Source: an uncultured Eubacteriales bacterium
GTDB lineage: Bacteria; Bacillota; Clostridia; Christensenellales; Aristaeellaceae
Direction of reading: 5' to 3'
Assembly (NCBI GenBank): GCA_902785105.1
Contig: CACZXF010000016.1
Coordinates: 1 to 34,288 of the forward strand
Length of the DNA stretch: 34,288 nucleotides
Shown here: in pieces, positions 22,750 through 30,405 of the stretch
How positions within the stretch are numbered: the first letter of the stretch is position 1
How the letters are laid out: every line of letters begins with the position of its first letter
Notes under the pieces: model-generated
What the model was told of the DNA's origin: nothing
What the model saw: the letters and a program-made list of their open reading frames with translations, nothing else
Databases searched by the model: none
Position numbers and translations under genes: made by a program

Positions 22750-24423
22750 ATGTACAACGAGAAGCGCGCCTGGTGGAAGGAAGCTGTGGTCTATCAGATC
22801 TACCCCCGCTCCTTTGCCGATTCCAACGGCGACGGCATTGGCGATCTGAACGGCATCACGGCCCATCTGGACTATCTCAAGACATTGGGCGTGGATGTGA
22901 TATGGTGCAGCCCTGTTTACGCCTCCCCCAACGACGACAACGGCTATGACATTTCCGACTATCGCGCCATCATGCCGGAATTCGGCACCATGGAGGATTT
23001 CGACCGTATGCTGGAGGGCATTCATCAGCGGGGCATGAAGCTGGTGATGGACCTGGTGGCGAACCACACCTCGGACGAGCACGCCTGGTTCGTGGAGAGT
23101 CGCAAGAGCAAGGACAATCCCTACAGGGATTACTACATCTGGCGCGACGGCAAGGACGGCAAGGCCCCGAATAACTGGGGCGGCTGCTTCTCCGGCTCCG
23201 CCTGGGAGTACGACAAGGCCACCGGCCAGTACTACATGCACCTGTTCAGCAAAAAGCAGCCCGACCTGAACTGGGCCAACCCGAAGGTCCGCGAGGGCGT
23301 TTTCGACATGATGAAGTGGTGGTGCGACAAGGGCATCGACGGCTTCCGCATGGACGTCATCGGCATGATCGGCAAGGAGAGCTTTGAGGACGGCTATGTG
23401 GCCCCCGGCGCGCTGTACGGCGACGGCGGTCCCTTCTATCAGCACACGGACACCACCCACCGCTATCTCCGGGAAATGCGGAAGCAGGTGCTGGATAAAT
23501 ATGACCTCATCACCATCGGCGAGGCCGGCGGCGGCACGGCGGACGCCATCCGCTATTCCAATCTGGACGGCAGTGAGCTGAACATGACCTTCGGCTTCGA
23601 GCACACTGACGGCATCAACGACCACAATGAGCTGGGCAAGTGGTCCGACCGGGGTGCGCCGCTCGCGGAGGTCCGGGAGGTCATGAACCGCTGGGAGCTG
23701 GATCTGCAGGGCAAGGCGTGGAACACCAACTATCTGTCCAACCACGACCAGCCCCGCCAGGTCAGCCGCTTCGGCAATGATGCCCCGCTGTGGCGGGAGA
23801 AGAGCGCCAAGATGCTGGGCACGCTGATCCACATGATGCGCGGCACGCCCTTCATCTATCAGGGTGAGGAACTGGGCATGACCAACATCTACTTCAAGTC
23901 CCTTGAAGAGTACAACGATATCGAGGTCCACAACGCCTGGCGGCAGTGGGTGGAATCCGGGCTGGTGGACGGACAGGACATGCTGCGCTGGTTCGCCAAG
24001 ATTTCCCGCGACAACGCCCGCACGCCCATCCAGTGGGACGCCACGCCCAACGCTGGATTCACCACCGGAAAGCCCTGGATGCCCGTCAACCCCAACTACT
24101 TGACGGTCAACGCCGGGACAGAGCTGAAAGACCCGGACAGCGTATTCAATTATTATAAGAAGCTGATCGAGCTGCGCCACACCCACGACATCATTGTCTA
24201 CGGCGACTTCGAGCCGCTGATGAAGGATGACCCGAACATCTACGCCTACCGCCGCACGCTGGACGGCGCAGTGCTGACCGTGCTGCTCAACTGGACCGAC
24301 CGTACCGCCCCCTGCCCGCTGACCCATGAAGACCTGGGGGAGGAACTCATCTCCAACTATCCCGCCCACAAGGCCGGGAGTTTGTATCCCTATGAGGCAA
24401 GGGTGTTGTTGAAGAGGAAGTAA
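22750..24423 (+). CDS. GH13 subfamily 31-like alpha-glucosidase (oligo-1,6-glucosidase type)
   Basis: The 557-residue cytoplasmic enzyme should release glucose from the non-reducing end of short alpha-glucans. It begins WWKEAVVYQIYPRSFADSNG, typical of this group. Conserved regions: DLVANHTSDEH (region I), GFRMDVIGMI with nucleophile Asp202 (II), IGEAGGG with acid/base Glu258 (III) and SNHDQPR with Asp333 (IV). A C-terminal beta domain ends in ARVLLKRK. It has no signal peptide. The ATG at 22750 is nine bases after AGGAGG. Specificity (alpha-1,6, alpha-1,4, trehalose-6-phosphate or sucrose) cannot be settled by eye. The branching enzyme follows, which fits a glycogen or starch-fragment locus. 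Confidence 0.9.
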   Translation: MYNEKRAWWKEAVVYQIYPRSFADSNGDGIGDLNGITAHLDYLKTLGVDVIWCSPVYASPNDDNGYDISDYRAIMPEFGTMEDFDRMLEGIHQRGMKLVMDLVANHTSDEHAWFVESRKSKDNPYRDYYIWRDGKDGKAPNNWGGCFSGSAWEYDKATGQYYMHLFSKKQPDLNWANPKVREGVFDMMKWWCDKGIDGFRMDVIGMIGKESFEDGYVAPGALYGDGGPFYQHTDTTHRYLREMRKQVLDKYDLITIGEAGGGTADAIRYSNLDGSELNMTFGFEHTDGINDHNELGKWSDRGAPLAEVREVMNRWELDLQGKAWNTNYLSNHDQPRQVSRFGNDAPLWREKSAKMLGTLIHMMRGTPFIYQGEELGMTNIYFKSLEEYNDIEVHNAWRQWVESGLVDGQDMLRWFAKISRDNARTPIQWDATPNAGFTTGKPWMPVNPNYLTVNAGTELKDPDSVFNYYKKLIELRHTHDIIVYGDFEPLMKDDPNIYAYRRTLDGAVLTVLLNWTDRTAPCPLTHEDLGEELISNYPAHKAGSLYPYEARVLLKRK

Positions 24424-24454
24424 AAAAGGGTTTTATCGGGGAGTTGCCCGCTCT

Positions 24455-24538
24455 CCTGTAGGGGCGGCGTTGCGCCGCCCGCCCGGTAGAGCGTTCCGTC
24501 TCGCAGGAGGGCGGGCACCGAAACGGCGCCCCTACAGG
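24455..24538. repeat. GC-rich palindromic repeat, copy B
   Basis: CCTGTAGGGGCG and CGCCCCTACAGG mark the two ends as perfect inverse copies, and the inner part contains GGCGGCGTTGCGCCGCC and CACCGAAACGGCGCCCC. It is the most complete copy of the element also seen at 91-154 and within 8154-8288. The 310-base gap holding it otherwise contains a terminator and the next promoter. Confidence 0.7.
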
Positions 24539-24589
24539 ATTGGTTTGACTCCTCGACAAACTTCAGTTTATCTGCATAACCCGTTCCCC

Positions 24590-24625
24590 TCCCGGAGGCA
24601 CCAGCCCGCCTCCGGGAAATTTATT
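24590..24625 (+). terminator. probable terminator before the branching enzyme
   Basis: TCCCGGAGGC and GCCTCCGGGA form a perfect stem (24590-24617) followed by AATTTATT. It separates the alpha-glucosidase transcript from the branching-enzyme promoter 40 bases downstream. Confidence 0.6.
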
Positions 24626-24657
24626 GCGCGAAAAGCTATAAATCCGGGGCTGAATGG

Positions 24658-24687
24658 TTGCGAAATGGGGTTCATTTGTGTTATAAT
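24658..24687 (+). promoter_or_regulatory. promoter of the branching-enzyme gene
   Basis: TTGCGA (24658-24663) and a perfect TATAAT (24682-24687) are 18 bases apart; the -10 is extended (TGTTATAAT). It is 47 bases upstream of the start codon. Confidence 0.7.
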
Positions 24688-24733
24688 ATCGCTAATGACC
24701 ACCCCAATGTAAAATAATTCGGAGGTGCCAAGA

Positions 24734-26749
24734 GTGAAACAGAACACGCAGTACAAGCTCCTTGAGATCGATCCGTGGCTTCAGCCCTATTATAACGACA
24801 TCGACCTCCGCATGAACCGCCATGCCGAGACCCGGAAGGCCCTGCTGGGCGATTCGGGGGATCTGTCGAACTTTGCAAACGGTTATATGTATTTCGGCAT
24901 CCATCGCACGGAGACCGGCTGGGTCTATCGTGAGTGGGCCCCGGGCGCAGACGCCATCCACCTGATCGGCGAGTTCAACAACTGGGACCGCCAGTCCCAT
25001 CCCCTGACCCGGAAGGACAACGGCGTCTGGGAGATCGAGCTGGAGGGCGCGGACGCCCTGAAGCACGGCCAGAAGGTCAAGATCCAGGTGACCCGTGACG
25101 GCCGCTCCAGCGACCATCTGCCCGCCTACATCCGCTATGCCGTGCAAGACCCCAGCACGAATCTGTTCGACGGCATCGTCTGGGCCCCGGAGAAGCCCTT
25201 CCAGTGGACCGACGGCGGCTACGGCAAGCGCAAGGTCTCTCCCCTGTTCATCTATGAGTCCCACATCGGCATGGGCCAGGAGGCGGAGCGCAAAGGCACC
25301 TACCGGGAATTTGCGGACTTCAACCTCGAATACATCCACGATCTGGGCTACAACACCGTGCAGCTCATGGCCATACAGGAGCACGCCTACTACGCCTCCT
25401 TCGGCTATCAGGTGACCAACTTCTTCGCGGCCTCCTCCTGGTACGGCACACCCGACGATTTAAAGTATCTCATCGACAAGGCCCACAGCCTGAACATGTA
25501 TGTGCTGCTGGACGTGGTCCACTCCCACGCCTCAGACAACGCCACCGACGGCCTGAACATGCTGGACGGCACCGATTACCAGTACTTCCACCACGGCGAG
25601 CAGGGCTGGCATCCCGCCTGGGGCACCCGCCTGTTCGACTATGGCAAGCACGAGGTGCTGCACTTCCTGCTGTCCAACCTGAAATTCTGGATGGACGAGT
25701 ACCACTTCGACGGCTTCCGCTTCGACGGCGTCACCTCCATGATCTACCACGACCACGGCCTGGGCTCGGCGTTCACCGATTACAGCATGTATTTCAGCAT
25801 GAACACCGATGTGGACGCGGTGACCTACCTGCAACTGGCGAATGAGCTGATCCACACCGTCAACCCCTTCGCCGTCACCATCGCCGAGGAGATGAGCGGC
25901 ATGCCCGGCATGTGCATCCCCATCCGCTCCGGCGGCATCGGCTTTGACTACCGCCTCGCCATGGGCATCCCGGACTTCTGGATCAAGTATCTCAAGGACG
26001 TTTCCGACGACAACTGGGATATGTTCAAGCTGTGGCATGAGCTGTCCAGCCGCCGGCCCCAGGAGAAGAACGTGGCCTACTGCGAATCCCACGACCAGGC
26101 GCTGGTGGGCGACAAGACCATATTCTTCCGCATGACCGACGCCGAGATGTACACCGGCATGGAGAAGAGCTATCACTCCATCACCATGGACCGCGCCGTG
26201 GCGCTGCACAAGATGATACGCTTCGTCACCATGTCGCTGGGCGGCGAGGGCTATCTGAACTTCATGGGCAACGAATTCGGCCATCCCGAGTGGATCGACT
26301 TCCCCCGCGAGGGCAACGGCTGGAGCTACAAGTATGCCCGCCGCCAGTGGTCACTGGTGCAGAACGGCCTGCTGAAATTCGAGTGGCTGGCCAACTTCGA
26401 CAAGGCCATGTTGAAATTCGCCCGGAAGTACCGCGTGCTGAACAAGCACGATCTGGTGAACCTCTGGATCGACCAGCCCGGCAAGATCATCGCCTTCTCC
26501 AAGGGCGAGCTGGTGTATGTGTTCAACTTCCATCCCACCTACTCCCCCACCAACTTCTTCCTCCCCGTCCATTCCGTGGGCGAGGGGCAGTACAAGGTGA
26601 TCTTCTCCACCGACGACGTGGACTTCGGCGGCATGGACCGGGTCAGCAAGCAGTACGTCTACTATACCAAGTTCGTGGAAAACCGCGGCCTCGGCTTCGA
26701 GATCTACATCCCCTGCCGCACGGCCATCGTATTCAAGCGCATCGACTGA
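24734..26749 (+). CDS. glgB: 1,4-alpha-glucan branching enzyme, eukaryotic-type GH13 subfamily 8
   Basis: The 671-residue enzyme cuts alpha-1,4 chains and rejoins them as alpha-1,6 branches in glycogen. An N-terminal CBM48 domain (YREWAPGADAIHLIGEFNNW) precedes the barrel. Here the sequence follows eukaryotic branching enzymes: FGYQVTNFFAASSWYGTPDD, LDVVHSHAS, then FDGFRFDGVTSM with nucleophile Asp331, IAEEMSG with acid/base Glu385, and CESHDQALVGDKT. Usual bacterial GlgB (subfamily 9) has different wording at each place. The GTG at 24734 is used because GGAGG lies eight bases upstream; the GTG at 24725 lies within that site. It has its own promoter and a strong terminator. Confidence 0.93.
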   Translation: MKQNTQYKLLEIDPWLQPYYNDIDLRMNRHAETRKALLGDSGDLSNFANGYMYFGIHRTETGWVYREWAPGADAIHLIGEFNNWDRQSHPLTRKDNGVWEIELEGADALKHGQKVKIQVTRDGRSSDHLPAYIRYAVQDPSTNLFDGIVWAPEKPFQWTDGGYGKRKVSPLFIYESHIGMGQEAERKGTYREFADFNLEYIHDLGYNTVQLMAIQEHAYYASFGYQVTNFFAASSWYGTPDDLKYLIDKAHSLNMYVLLDVVHSHASDNATDGLNMLDGTDYQYFHHGEQGWHPAWGTRLFDYGKHEVLHFLLSNLKFWMDEYHFDGFRFDGVTSMIYHDHGLGSAFTDYSMYFSMNTDVDAVTYLQLANELIHTVNPFAVTIAEEMSGMPGMCIPIRSGGIGFDYRLAMGIPDFWIKYLKDVSDDNWDMFKLWHELSSRRPQEKNVAYCESHDQALVGDKTIFFRMTDAEMYTGMEKSYHSITMDRAVALHKMIRFVTMSLGGEGYLNFMGNEFGHPEWIDFPREGNGWSYKYARRQWSLVQNGLLKFEWLANFDKAMLKFARKYRVLNKHDLVNLWIDQPGKIIAFSKGELVYVFNFHPTYSPTNFFLPVHSVGEGQYKVIFSTDDVDFGGMDRVSKQYVYYTKFVENRGLGFEIYIPCRTAIVFKRID

Positions 26750-26763
26750 TTCAGATAGCCTTT

Positions 26764-26794
26764 ACGCGGGAACAGCAGTGTTCCCGCGTTTTTT
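26764..26794 (+). terminator. intrinsic terminator after the branching enzyme
   Basis: ACGCGGGAAC and GTTCCCGCGT form a perfect 10-bp stem followed by TTTTT, 15 bases beyond the stop codon. Confidence 0.92.
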
Positions 26795-26926
26795 GTGTTC
26801 TATTAACAAGGGATTTGTTTGTAGAATGGAGAATGGACAGTGTTCAGCTCGCCCGCAAACACGGTCATTCCTCATTTTACATTATCCCTGTTCCATGCTA
26901 CATAAACAATAATATTATCAAATTCA

Positions 26927-26955
26927 TTGCCTTTTTTGTCCAATTGTGTTATAAT
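26927..26955 (+). promoter_or_regulatory. promoter of the diguanylate cyclase gene
   Basis: TTGCCT (26927-26932) and TATAAT (26950-26955) are 17 bases apart, with an extended -10 (TGTTATAAT) nearly identical to that of the branching-enzyme promoter. It lies about 50 bases upstream of the start. Confidence 0.75.
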
Positions 26956-27003
26956 ATTATACAATAGGTTGTTAATTCTGCTTTTGGGCAGGGGGAACGA
27001 TCA

Positions 27004-28686
27004 TTGCATTCAATTAGTATAAAAATCACCGCCGTGACGGTGGCGGCGGTGTTGACGAGCATACTGGCGCTGGGCGGCATCGGCATACTGACCATCGGCG
27101 CGGAGAGCGATCGCAGCTCGGCGGAGAAGATGGAGCTGATCAGCGAGAACATGGAGCGGCAGCTCGACGCCTATCTGAGCAGCATCCAGCAATCGGTGAA
27201 CATGGCGATACGGATCGCCCACGATTCGCTGATCGACCCGGATATCGTGTATCTGGGACGTTCGGGCGGACCGGAGGAAGTGGCCAGGCTGGACGCGGCG
27301 CTGGGCCGCCATTGCCAGGAGGTTGAGCACGCCTTCGGCAGCATCGCCAACAGCACCAACGGCATCGTCACCTACTACTATTGCATTAACGGAGATTACG
27401 GCTCCAACGAGCATGGCTTCTTCTGGTCGAAACTGGACGGCAACAGCTTCGTCAAGCAGCCCGACCTGATCTCCGATGAGCTGGACCGCAACGACATCGA
27501 GCACACCACCTGGTATTACTCCGCGCTGAAGGCCGCGCGCCCGGTGTGGATCGGTCCTTATAAGGCCCACTTTCTGGGCGATGCGCTGACGATCTCCTAT
27601 GTTGCGCCCATCTACTATCAGGGCTTCGTGGTGGGCGTGCTGGGCATGGATATACTCTTCGACACGCTGATCTCCCACATCCAGACCCTTGAAGTCTTCA
27701 ATTCTGGCTTTGCGTTTCTGATGGACCGCGACGGCAATGTGCTCTATCATCCCGACATGGCCGAGGGTAAAGAGGTGATGCTGGATGAAGCGCTGAGCCA
27801 GCAGCTTCTGCGGCGCAGGGATACCGGGGACATGCTGATCCGCTACAAACGGAACGGCGAGCCCTGGCAGCTCTCTTTCTCATCCATCAACGACGACTAC
27901 AAGGTGGCGGTCACCGCGCCGGTGTCCGAAATCACCGCGTACACCCGCAAGCTGGCGCTGGTGACGGTGCTGGTGGCGGTGGTGATACTGGCGGTGTTCG
28001 CCCTCATCACGCTGCTTCTGATGAACGCGCTGACCAAGCCGCTGCTGCGGCTGACCGCGGCCTCCCAGAAGCTGATGGACGGGGACTACGACGTAGAGCT
28101 GAACTATGAGGGCAACGACGAGGTGGGCATACTTACCGCCGCCTTTCGCAGGATGCGCGACCATCTGAAGCTCTACATCAGCGATTTGAACAGCCGCGCC
28201 TACACCGACGCCATGACAGGTCTGAAGAACAAAGGCGCGTTCACCACCTATCTCGCCCGCATGAACGACACGCTGAAGCGGGAGGGCGAGAATGCTTCGG
28301 GCTTTGCCATCATCGTGTTGGACTGCAACGATCTCAAGCAGATCAACGATAAATACGGCCATACCCAGGGCGACATGTACCTTAATACCGCCGTGCAGGC
28401 CATGACCGAGACCTTCACCCACAGCCCCATCTTCCGCCTGGGCGGGGATGAATTCGCCATAATCCTCCAGCAGTTCGACTACTACACCCGCAATGATTAC
28501 ATGGCCGCCTTCGAGCATCAGATTTCCGAGATCAATGAGGGCGCCCGCAACCCCTGGGAGCAGGTCAACATCTCCAAGGGCATGGCCGTCTACCAGCCCG
28601 GCATAGATACGACCGTGGAACAGGTCCTCCGCCGCGCTGACGAACAGATGTACGAGGACAAGCGAAAGCAAAAAGAGAAGCACTAA
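27004..28686 (+). CDS. membrane diguanylate cyclase with extracellular sensor, HAMP and GGDEF domains
   Basis: The 560-residue protein should make cyclic di-GMP from two GTP in response to an outside signal. Order: transmembrane segment 1 (about residues 6-30), an extracellular Cache-like sensor (32-310; HTTWYYSALKAARPVWIGPY and ISYVAPIYYQGFVVGVLGMD are typical), transmembrane segment 2 (318-343), HAMP (343-395) and GGDEF (400-560). The metal-binding region is VLDCNDLKQINDKYGHTQGD and the GGDEF signature is intact at residues 480-484. The RxxD inhibitory site expected just before it is absent (FTHS instead), so product feedback is probably missing. The start is TTG, eight bases after AGGGGG. 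A palindromic element begins at its stop codon. Confidence 0.92.
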   Translation: MHSISIKITAVTVAAVLTSILALGGIGILTIGAESDRSSAEKMELISENMERQLDAYLSSIQQSVNMAIRIAHDSLIDPDIVYLGRSGGPEEVARLDAALGRHCQEVEHAFGSIANSTNGIVTYYYCINGDYGSNEHGFFWSKLDGNSFVKQPDLISDELDRNDIEHTTWYYSALKAARPVWIGPYKAHFLGDALTISYVAPIYYQGFVVGVLGMDILFDTLISHIQTLEVFNSGFAFLMDRDGNVLYHPDMAEGKEVMLDEALSQQLLRRRDTGDMLIRYKRNGEPWQLSFSSINDDYKVAVTAPVSEITAYTRKLALVTVLVAVVILAVFALITLLLMNALTKPLLRLTAASQKLMDGDYDVELNYEGNDEVGILTAAFRRMRDHLKLYISDLNSRAYTDAMTGLKNKGAFTTYLARMNDTLKREGENASGFAIIVLDCNDLKQINDKYGHTQGDMYLNTAVQAMTETFTHSPIFRLGGDEFAIILQQFDYYTRNDYMAAFEHQISEINEGARNPWEQVNISKGMAVYQPGIDTTVEQVLRRADEQMYEDKRKQKEKH

Positions 28687-28848
28687 TACTAAATTGCATC
28701 TAATCCATGTACATCTGCGGGCATCTTTTCCGCCCTGGCTTAGCGTCGCTCCGGTCAACGATGCTTTGGCATCGCCTCCCTCCGCTCCGCGTCGCCAGGA
28801 CAAAAAATCCGCTCCGCATTTGTACATGTCTTAGAAGCAATTTAGTAT
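28686..28848. repeat. 163-bp miniature inverted-repeat element
   Basis: The 35-base left end (28686-28720, beginning ATACTAAATTGC) and right end (28814-28848) are inverse copies with 30 of 35 positions matching. The interior has small hairpins such as CGATGC/GCATCG and no gene. The left end includes the last base of the diguanylate cyclase stop codon, so it inserted at the very end of that gene without harming it. Confidence 0.75.
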
Positions 28849-28850
28849 AA

Positions 28851-28890
28851 AAAATGTGTCAACGGGGACGGTTCCCGTTGACACATTTTT
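28851..28890. terminator. bidirectional terminator between two convergent genes
   Basis: AAAATGTGTCAACGGG (28851-28866) and its exact inverse (28874-28889) make a 16-bp stem with a seven-base loop. T runs follow on both strands, so it serves the diguanylate cyclase (plus) and the secreted-protein gene (minus). The central GGGGACGGTTCCC is a sequence often found in clostridial repeat hairpins. Confidence 0.85.
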
Positions 28891-28910
28891 ATCTGTGTCG
28901 GGTTGAAGAC

Positions 28911-29585
28911 TCACGGTTCTACATTGGACAGGTCTTCCTCGATATATAGCTTTTCCTCCAGGTTGCCCTCAGTGTCGTAATAGGTCTGCCAGACCTGGCG
29001 GAGATCGCCCTGGCCCGCGTCGATCCAGAGCTGCCAGCCGTCGTCATTGACATCCAGGGTGTAATAGAAGAAGCCATAGACCTCGTCCTCATAGCCATTG
29101 ATCCGATGCCCATGTTTTTTCACCAGCTCGCCGGTTTCATTATCCATATCGGCGGCCAGATAGAGGGAATGATCTTCGTTGTCTGAGGCAGCTTTGATTT
29201 CAAACCACTCAAAGGGCTGCTTCTCGCTCAAGGTCAGCGTGATATGATCGCTGGAGGCCTCCATGGTCATATCCCTGCCGCTGACATCGCTTTCCACCCA
29301 TTCATGGTCCAGCTTCGGAAACTCGCAGGCGCCCGTCTCCCACAGGGCTTTGATCGTCGCCTCGGCGTCCCAGCCCTTCATCAACGCATCCAGCTCCGCC
29401 GCGTCGGGACGGGCCAGCAGCGCCTCCTTGGTCTCGGGAATGTCACCGATCAGCTCCACCAGCCGCTCCGGCAGCGGCGGCACATCGTCGCCCCTAAGTG
29501 TGGTGACACCTTCCTCCTCCTCAGCCAGCGCCGCCATCATCGCCAGCAGCGCCACGAGAATCAGCGCAAACAGTCTTTTCTTCAT
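28911..29585 (-). CDS. secreted acidic protein of unknown function
   Basis: The family is not recognised. The 224-residue product has a Sec signal peptide (MKKRLFALILVALLAMMAAL, cut near ALA-EEEE), followed by an acidic mature protein. The middle (DHITLTLSEKQPFEWFEIKA) and end (YGFFYYTLDVNDDGWQLWID, then QVWQTYYDTEGNLEEKLYIE) suggest beta-strands. There is no lipobox or sortase signal. Its signal peptide and AEEE start resemble those of the secreted protein at 601-1179, but the mature parts are not obviously related. The start ATG has only a distant AAAGGATG. It shares the bidirectional terminator with the diguanylate cyclase. Confidence 0.7.
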   Translation of the reverse strand: MKKRLFALILVALLAMMAALAEEEEGVTTLRGDDVPPLPERLVELIGDIPETKEALLARPDAAELDALMKGWDAEATIKALWETGACEFPKLDHEWVESDVSGRDMTMEASSDHITLTLSEKQPFEWFEIKAASDNEDHSLYLAADMDNETGELVKKHGHRINGYEDEVYGFFYYTLDVNDDGWQLWIDAGQGDLRQVWQTYYDTEGNLEEKLYIEEDLSNVEP

Positions 29586-29634
29586 GGGTCTCGTTCATCC
29601 TTTCATGAATTGTAATCATACTGATTATACATTC

Positions 29635-29643
29635 AGTATATCA
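29635..29643 (-). promoter_or_regulatory. possible extended -10 of the secreted-protein gene
   Basis: Minus-strand TGATATACT lies 50 bases upstream of the start codon; a separate TATAAT occurs at 29624-29629. Neither has a clear -35, so the choice is uncertain. Confidence 0.3.
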
Positions 29644-29720
29644 CAATTCGGATGAAGAATCCACAAATCCGCTCTAACAGAAGAGAAAAGCCACAATTTC
29701 ACCATAATGTCATCCTATAA

Positions 29721-30140
29721 TCAGCTTCCGAGTTGTACAAATTTCCTTCCTGCTCGCCTGAGCCTTTCTGGGGCCTTTGCTTCGCCGAAAAAGCAAAGAC
29801 GCTTGCCGGATTCCCGAAGAGGTGTACTCAGCTCGGCGAAATCCGAATCCGAGGAGGCGACGCAGATGGTGCCGATCTCAGTCTGGCCGGCATATTTCCG
29901 GGCATCGCGCATGAGCTTTTCGTCCACCTTGTTCTTTCTTGCTTCACCATAGAGGCAGATGTCCTGAAAACCATATTGCAAAGCAGTCAGCGTCCATGGC
30001 CGCGTGGCGGGGTCCTTCTGTCGGTGATACACCCTCACCAGCGCGACCTTCCCCAGTCTCCGTCCCAGAGCGCAGATCTCCCCCGCCCGCCTGTAGCTGA
30101 TATTCTCCCCGTCAACGAGCAAAACGACCTTTCCCTTCAT
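29721..30140 (-). CDS. NYN-domain (PIN-like) putative ribonuclease
   Basis: The 139-residue protein is a single NYN/LabA-type domain of the PIN-like nuclease fold. The acidic residues expected to hold the metal are present: Asp10 in VVLLVDGENIS, the DE of KNKVDEKLMRDA, and SSDSDFAEL. The end (GKRLCFFGEAKAPERLRRAG) is basic. A role in RNA cleavage is known for parts of the family but is inferred here. The ATG at 30140 is eight bases after AAGGAG; a TTG six codons earlier lacks a site. Upstream is a perfect promoter, a structured leader of about 145 bases and an intrinsic terminator ending about 15 bases before the ribosome site, so expression is probably controlled by transcription attenuation. 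Confidence 0.85.
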   Translation of the reverse strand: MKGKVVLLVDGENISYRRAGEICALGRRLGKVALVRVYHRQKDPATRPWTLTALQYGFQDICLYGEARKNKVDEKLMRDARKYAGQTEIGTICVASSDSDFAELSTPLRESGKRLCFFGEAKAPERLRRAGRKFVQLGS

Positions 30141-30169
30141 TCCAGTCTCTCCTTTCAATATTGGTCATT

Positions 30170-30219
30170 AAAAAAGGGACATCGATACGACAGGCCTGTA
30201 CCTGTCATATCAATGTCCC
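30170..30219 (-). terminator. leader (attenuator) terminator before the NYN gene
   Basis: A 19-bp stem with two mismatches (GGGACATTGATATGACAGG pairing with 30176-30194) and a six-base loop is followed on the minus strand by UUUUUU. It lies between the promoter and the ribosome site of the NYN gene, so most transcripts should stop here unless it is prevented from folding. Confidence 0.85.
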
Positions 30220-30319
30220 TGAACTATCTCAATTACATTGACGTGGGCGCTTCTATCGCACCCGCGCTCTCCATGAAGGAGCGCTCGCATCAGCCGTTCA
30301 CGATCAAACTGCCTTGCTT
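30176..30319 (-). ncRNA. structured leader RNA, candidate riboswitch or small RNA
   Basis: Starting about seven bases after the -10, a transcript of about 145 bases would fold into GCGCTC/GAGCGC and GGGTGC/GCGCCC hairpins and then the terminator. The segment GTCAATGT (complement of 30235-30242) can pair with ACATTGAT in the 5' arm of the terminator (complement of 30209-30216), giving an alternative, antiterminating fold. I looked for hallmarks of T-box, fluoride, ZTP, c-di-GMP-I, guanidine-I and THF leaders and did not find them. Class unknown. Confidence 0.6.
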
Positions 30320-30325
30320 TATACC

Positions 30326-30354
30326 ATTATACCACAGCTTCAAATCAGTGTCAA
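30326..30354 (-). promoter_or_regulatory. consensus sigma-A promoter of the leader RNA and NYN gene
   Basis: Perfect TTGACA (30349-30354) and perfect TATAAT (30326-30331) on the minus strand are separated by 17 bases. It is the strongest promoter in the window by consensus and follows the gpmI terminator directly. Confidence 0.88.
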
Positions 30355-30355
30355 T

Positions 30356-30394
30356 AAAAAAACAGAGCAGGCAGAATTTCGTCTGTCTGCTCTG
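30356..30394 (-). terminator. intrinsic terminator of the pgk-tpiA-gpmI operon
   Basis: Minus-strand CAGAGCAGACAGA pairs with TCTGCCTGCTCTG (one wobble), followed by seven U residues, 11 bases beyond the gpmI stop. Confidence 0.9.
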
Positions 30395-30405
30395 AAAATA
30401 TAAAG

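Noticed and set aside
22582-24369. Open frame of 595 codons on the minus strand opposite the alpha-glucosidase gene.
   Set aside because: Same composition artefact; the composition (Val, His, Leu, Gly runs) is that of an antisense frame.
30176-30319. T-box or fluoride riboswitch before the NYN gene.
   Set aside because: No TGGNACCGCG T-box sequence; a GGCTGATG match to the fluoride motif is isolated and in the wrong place.
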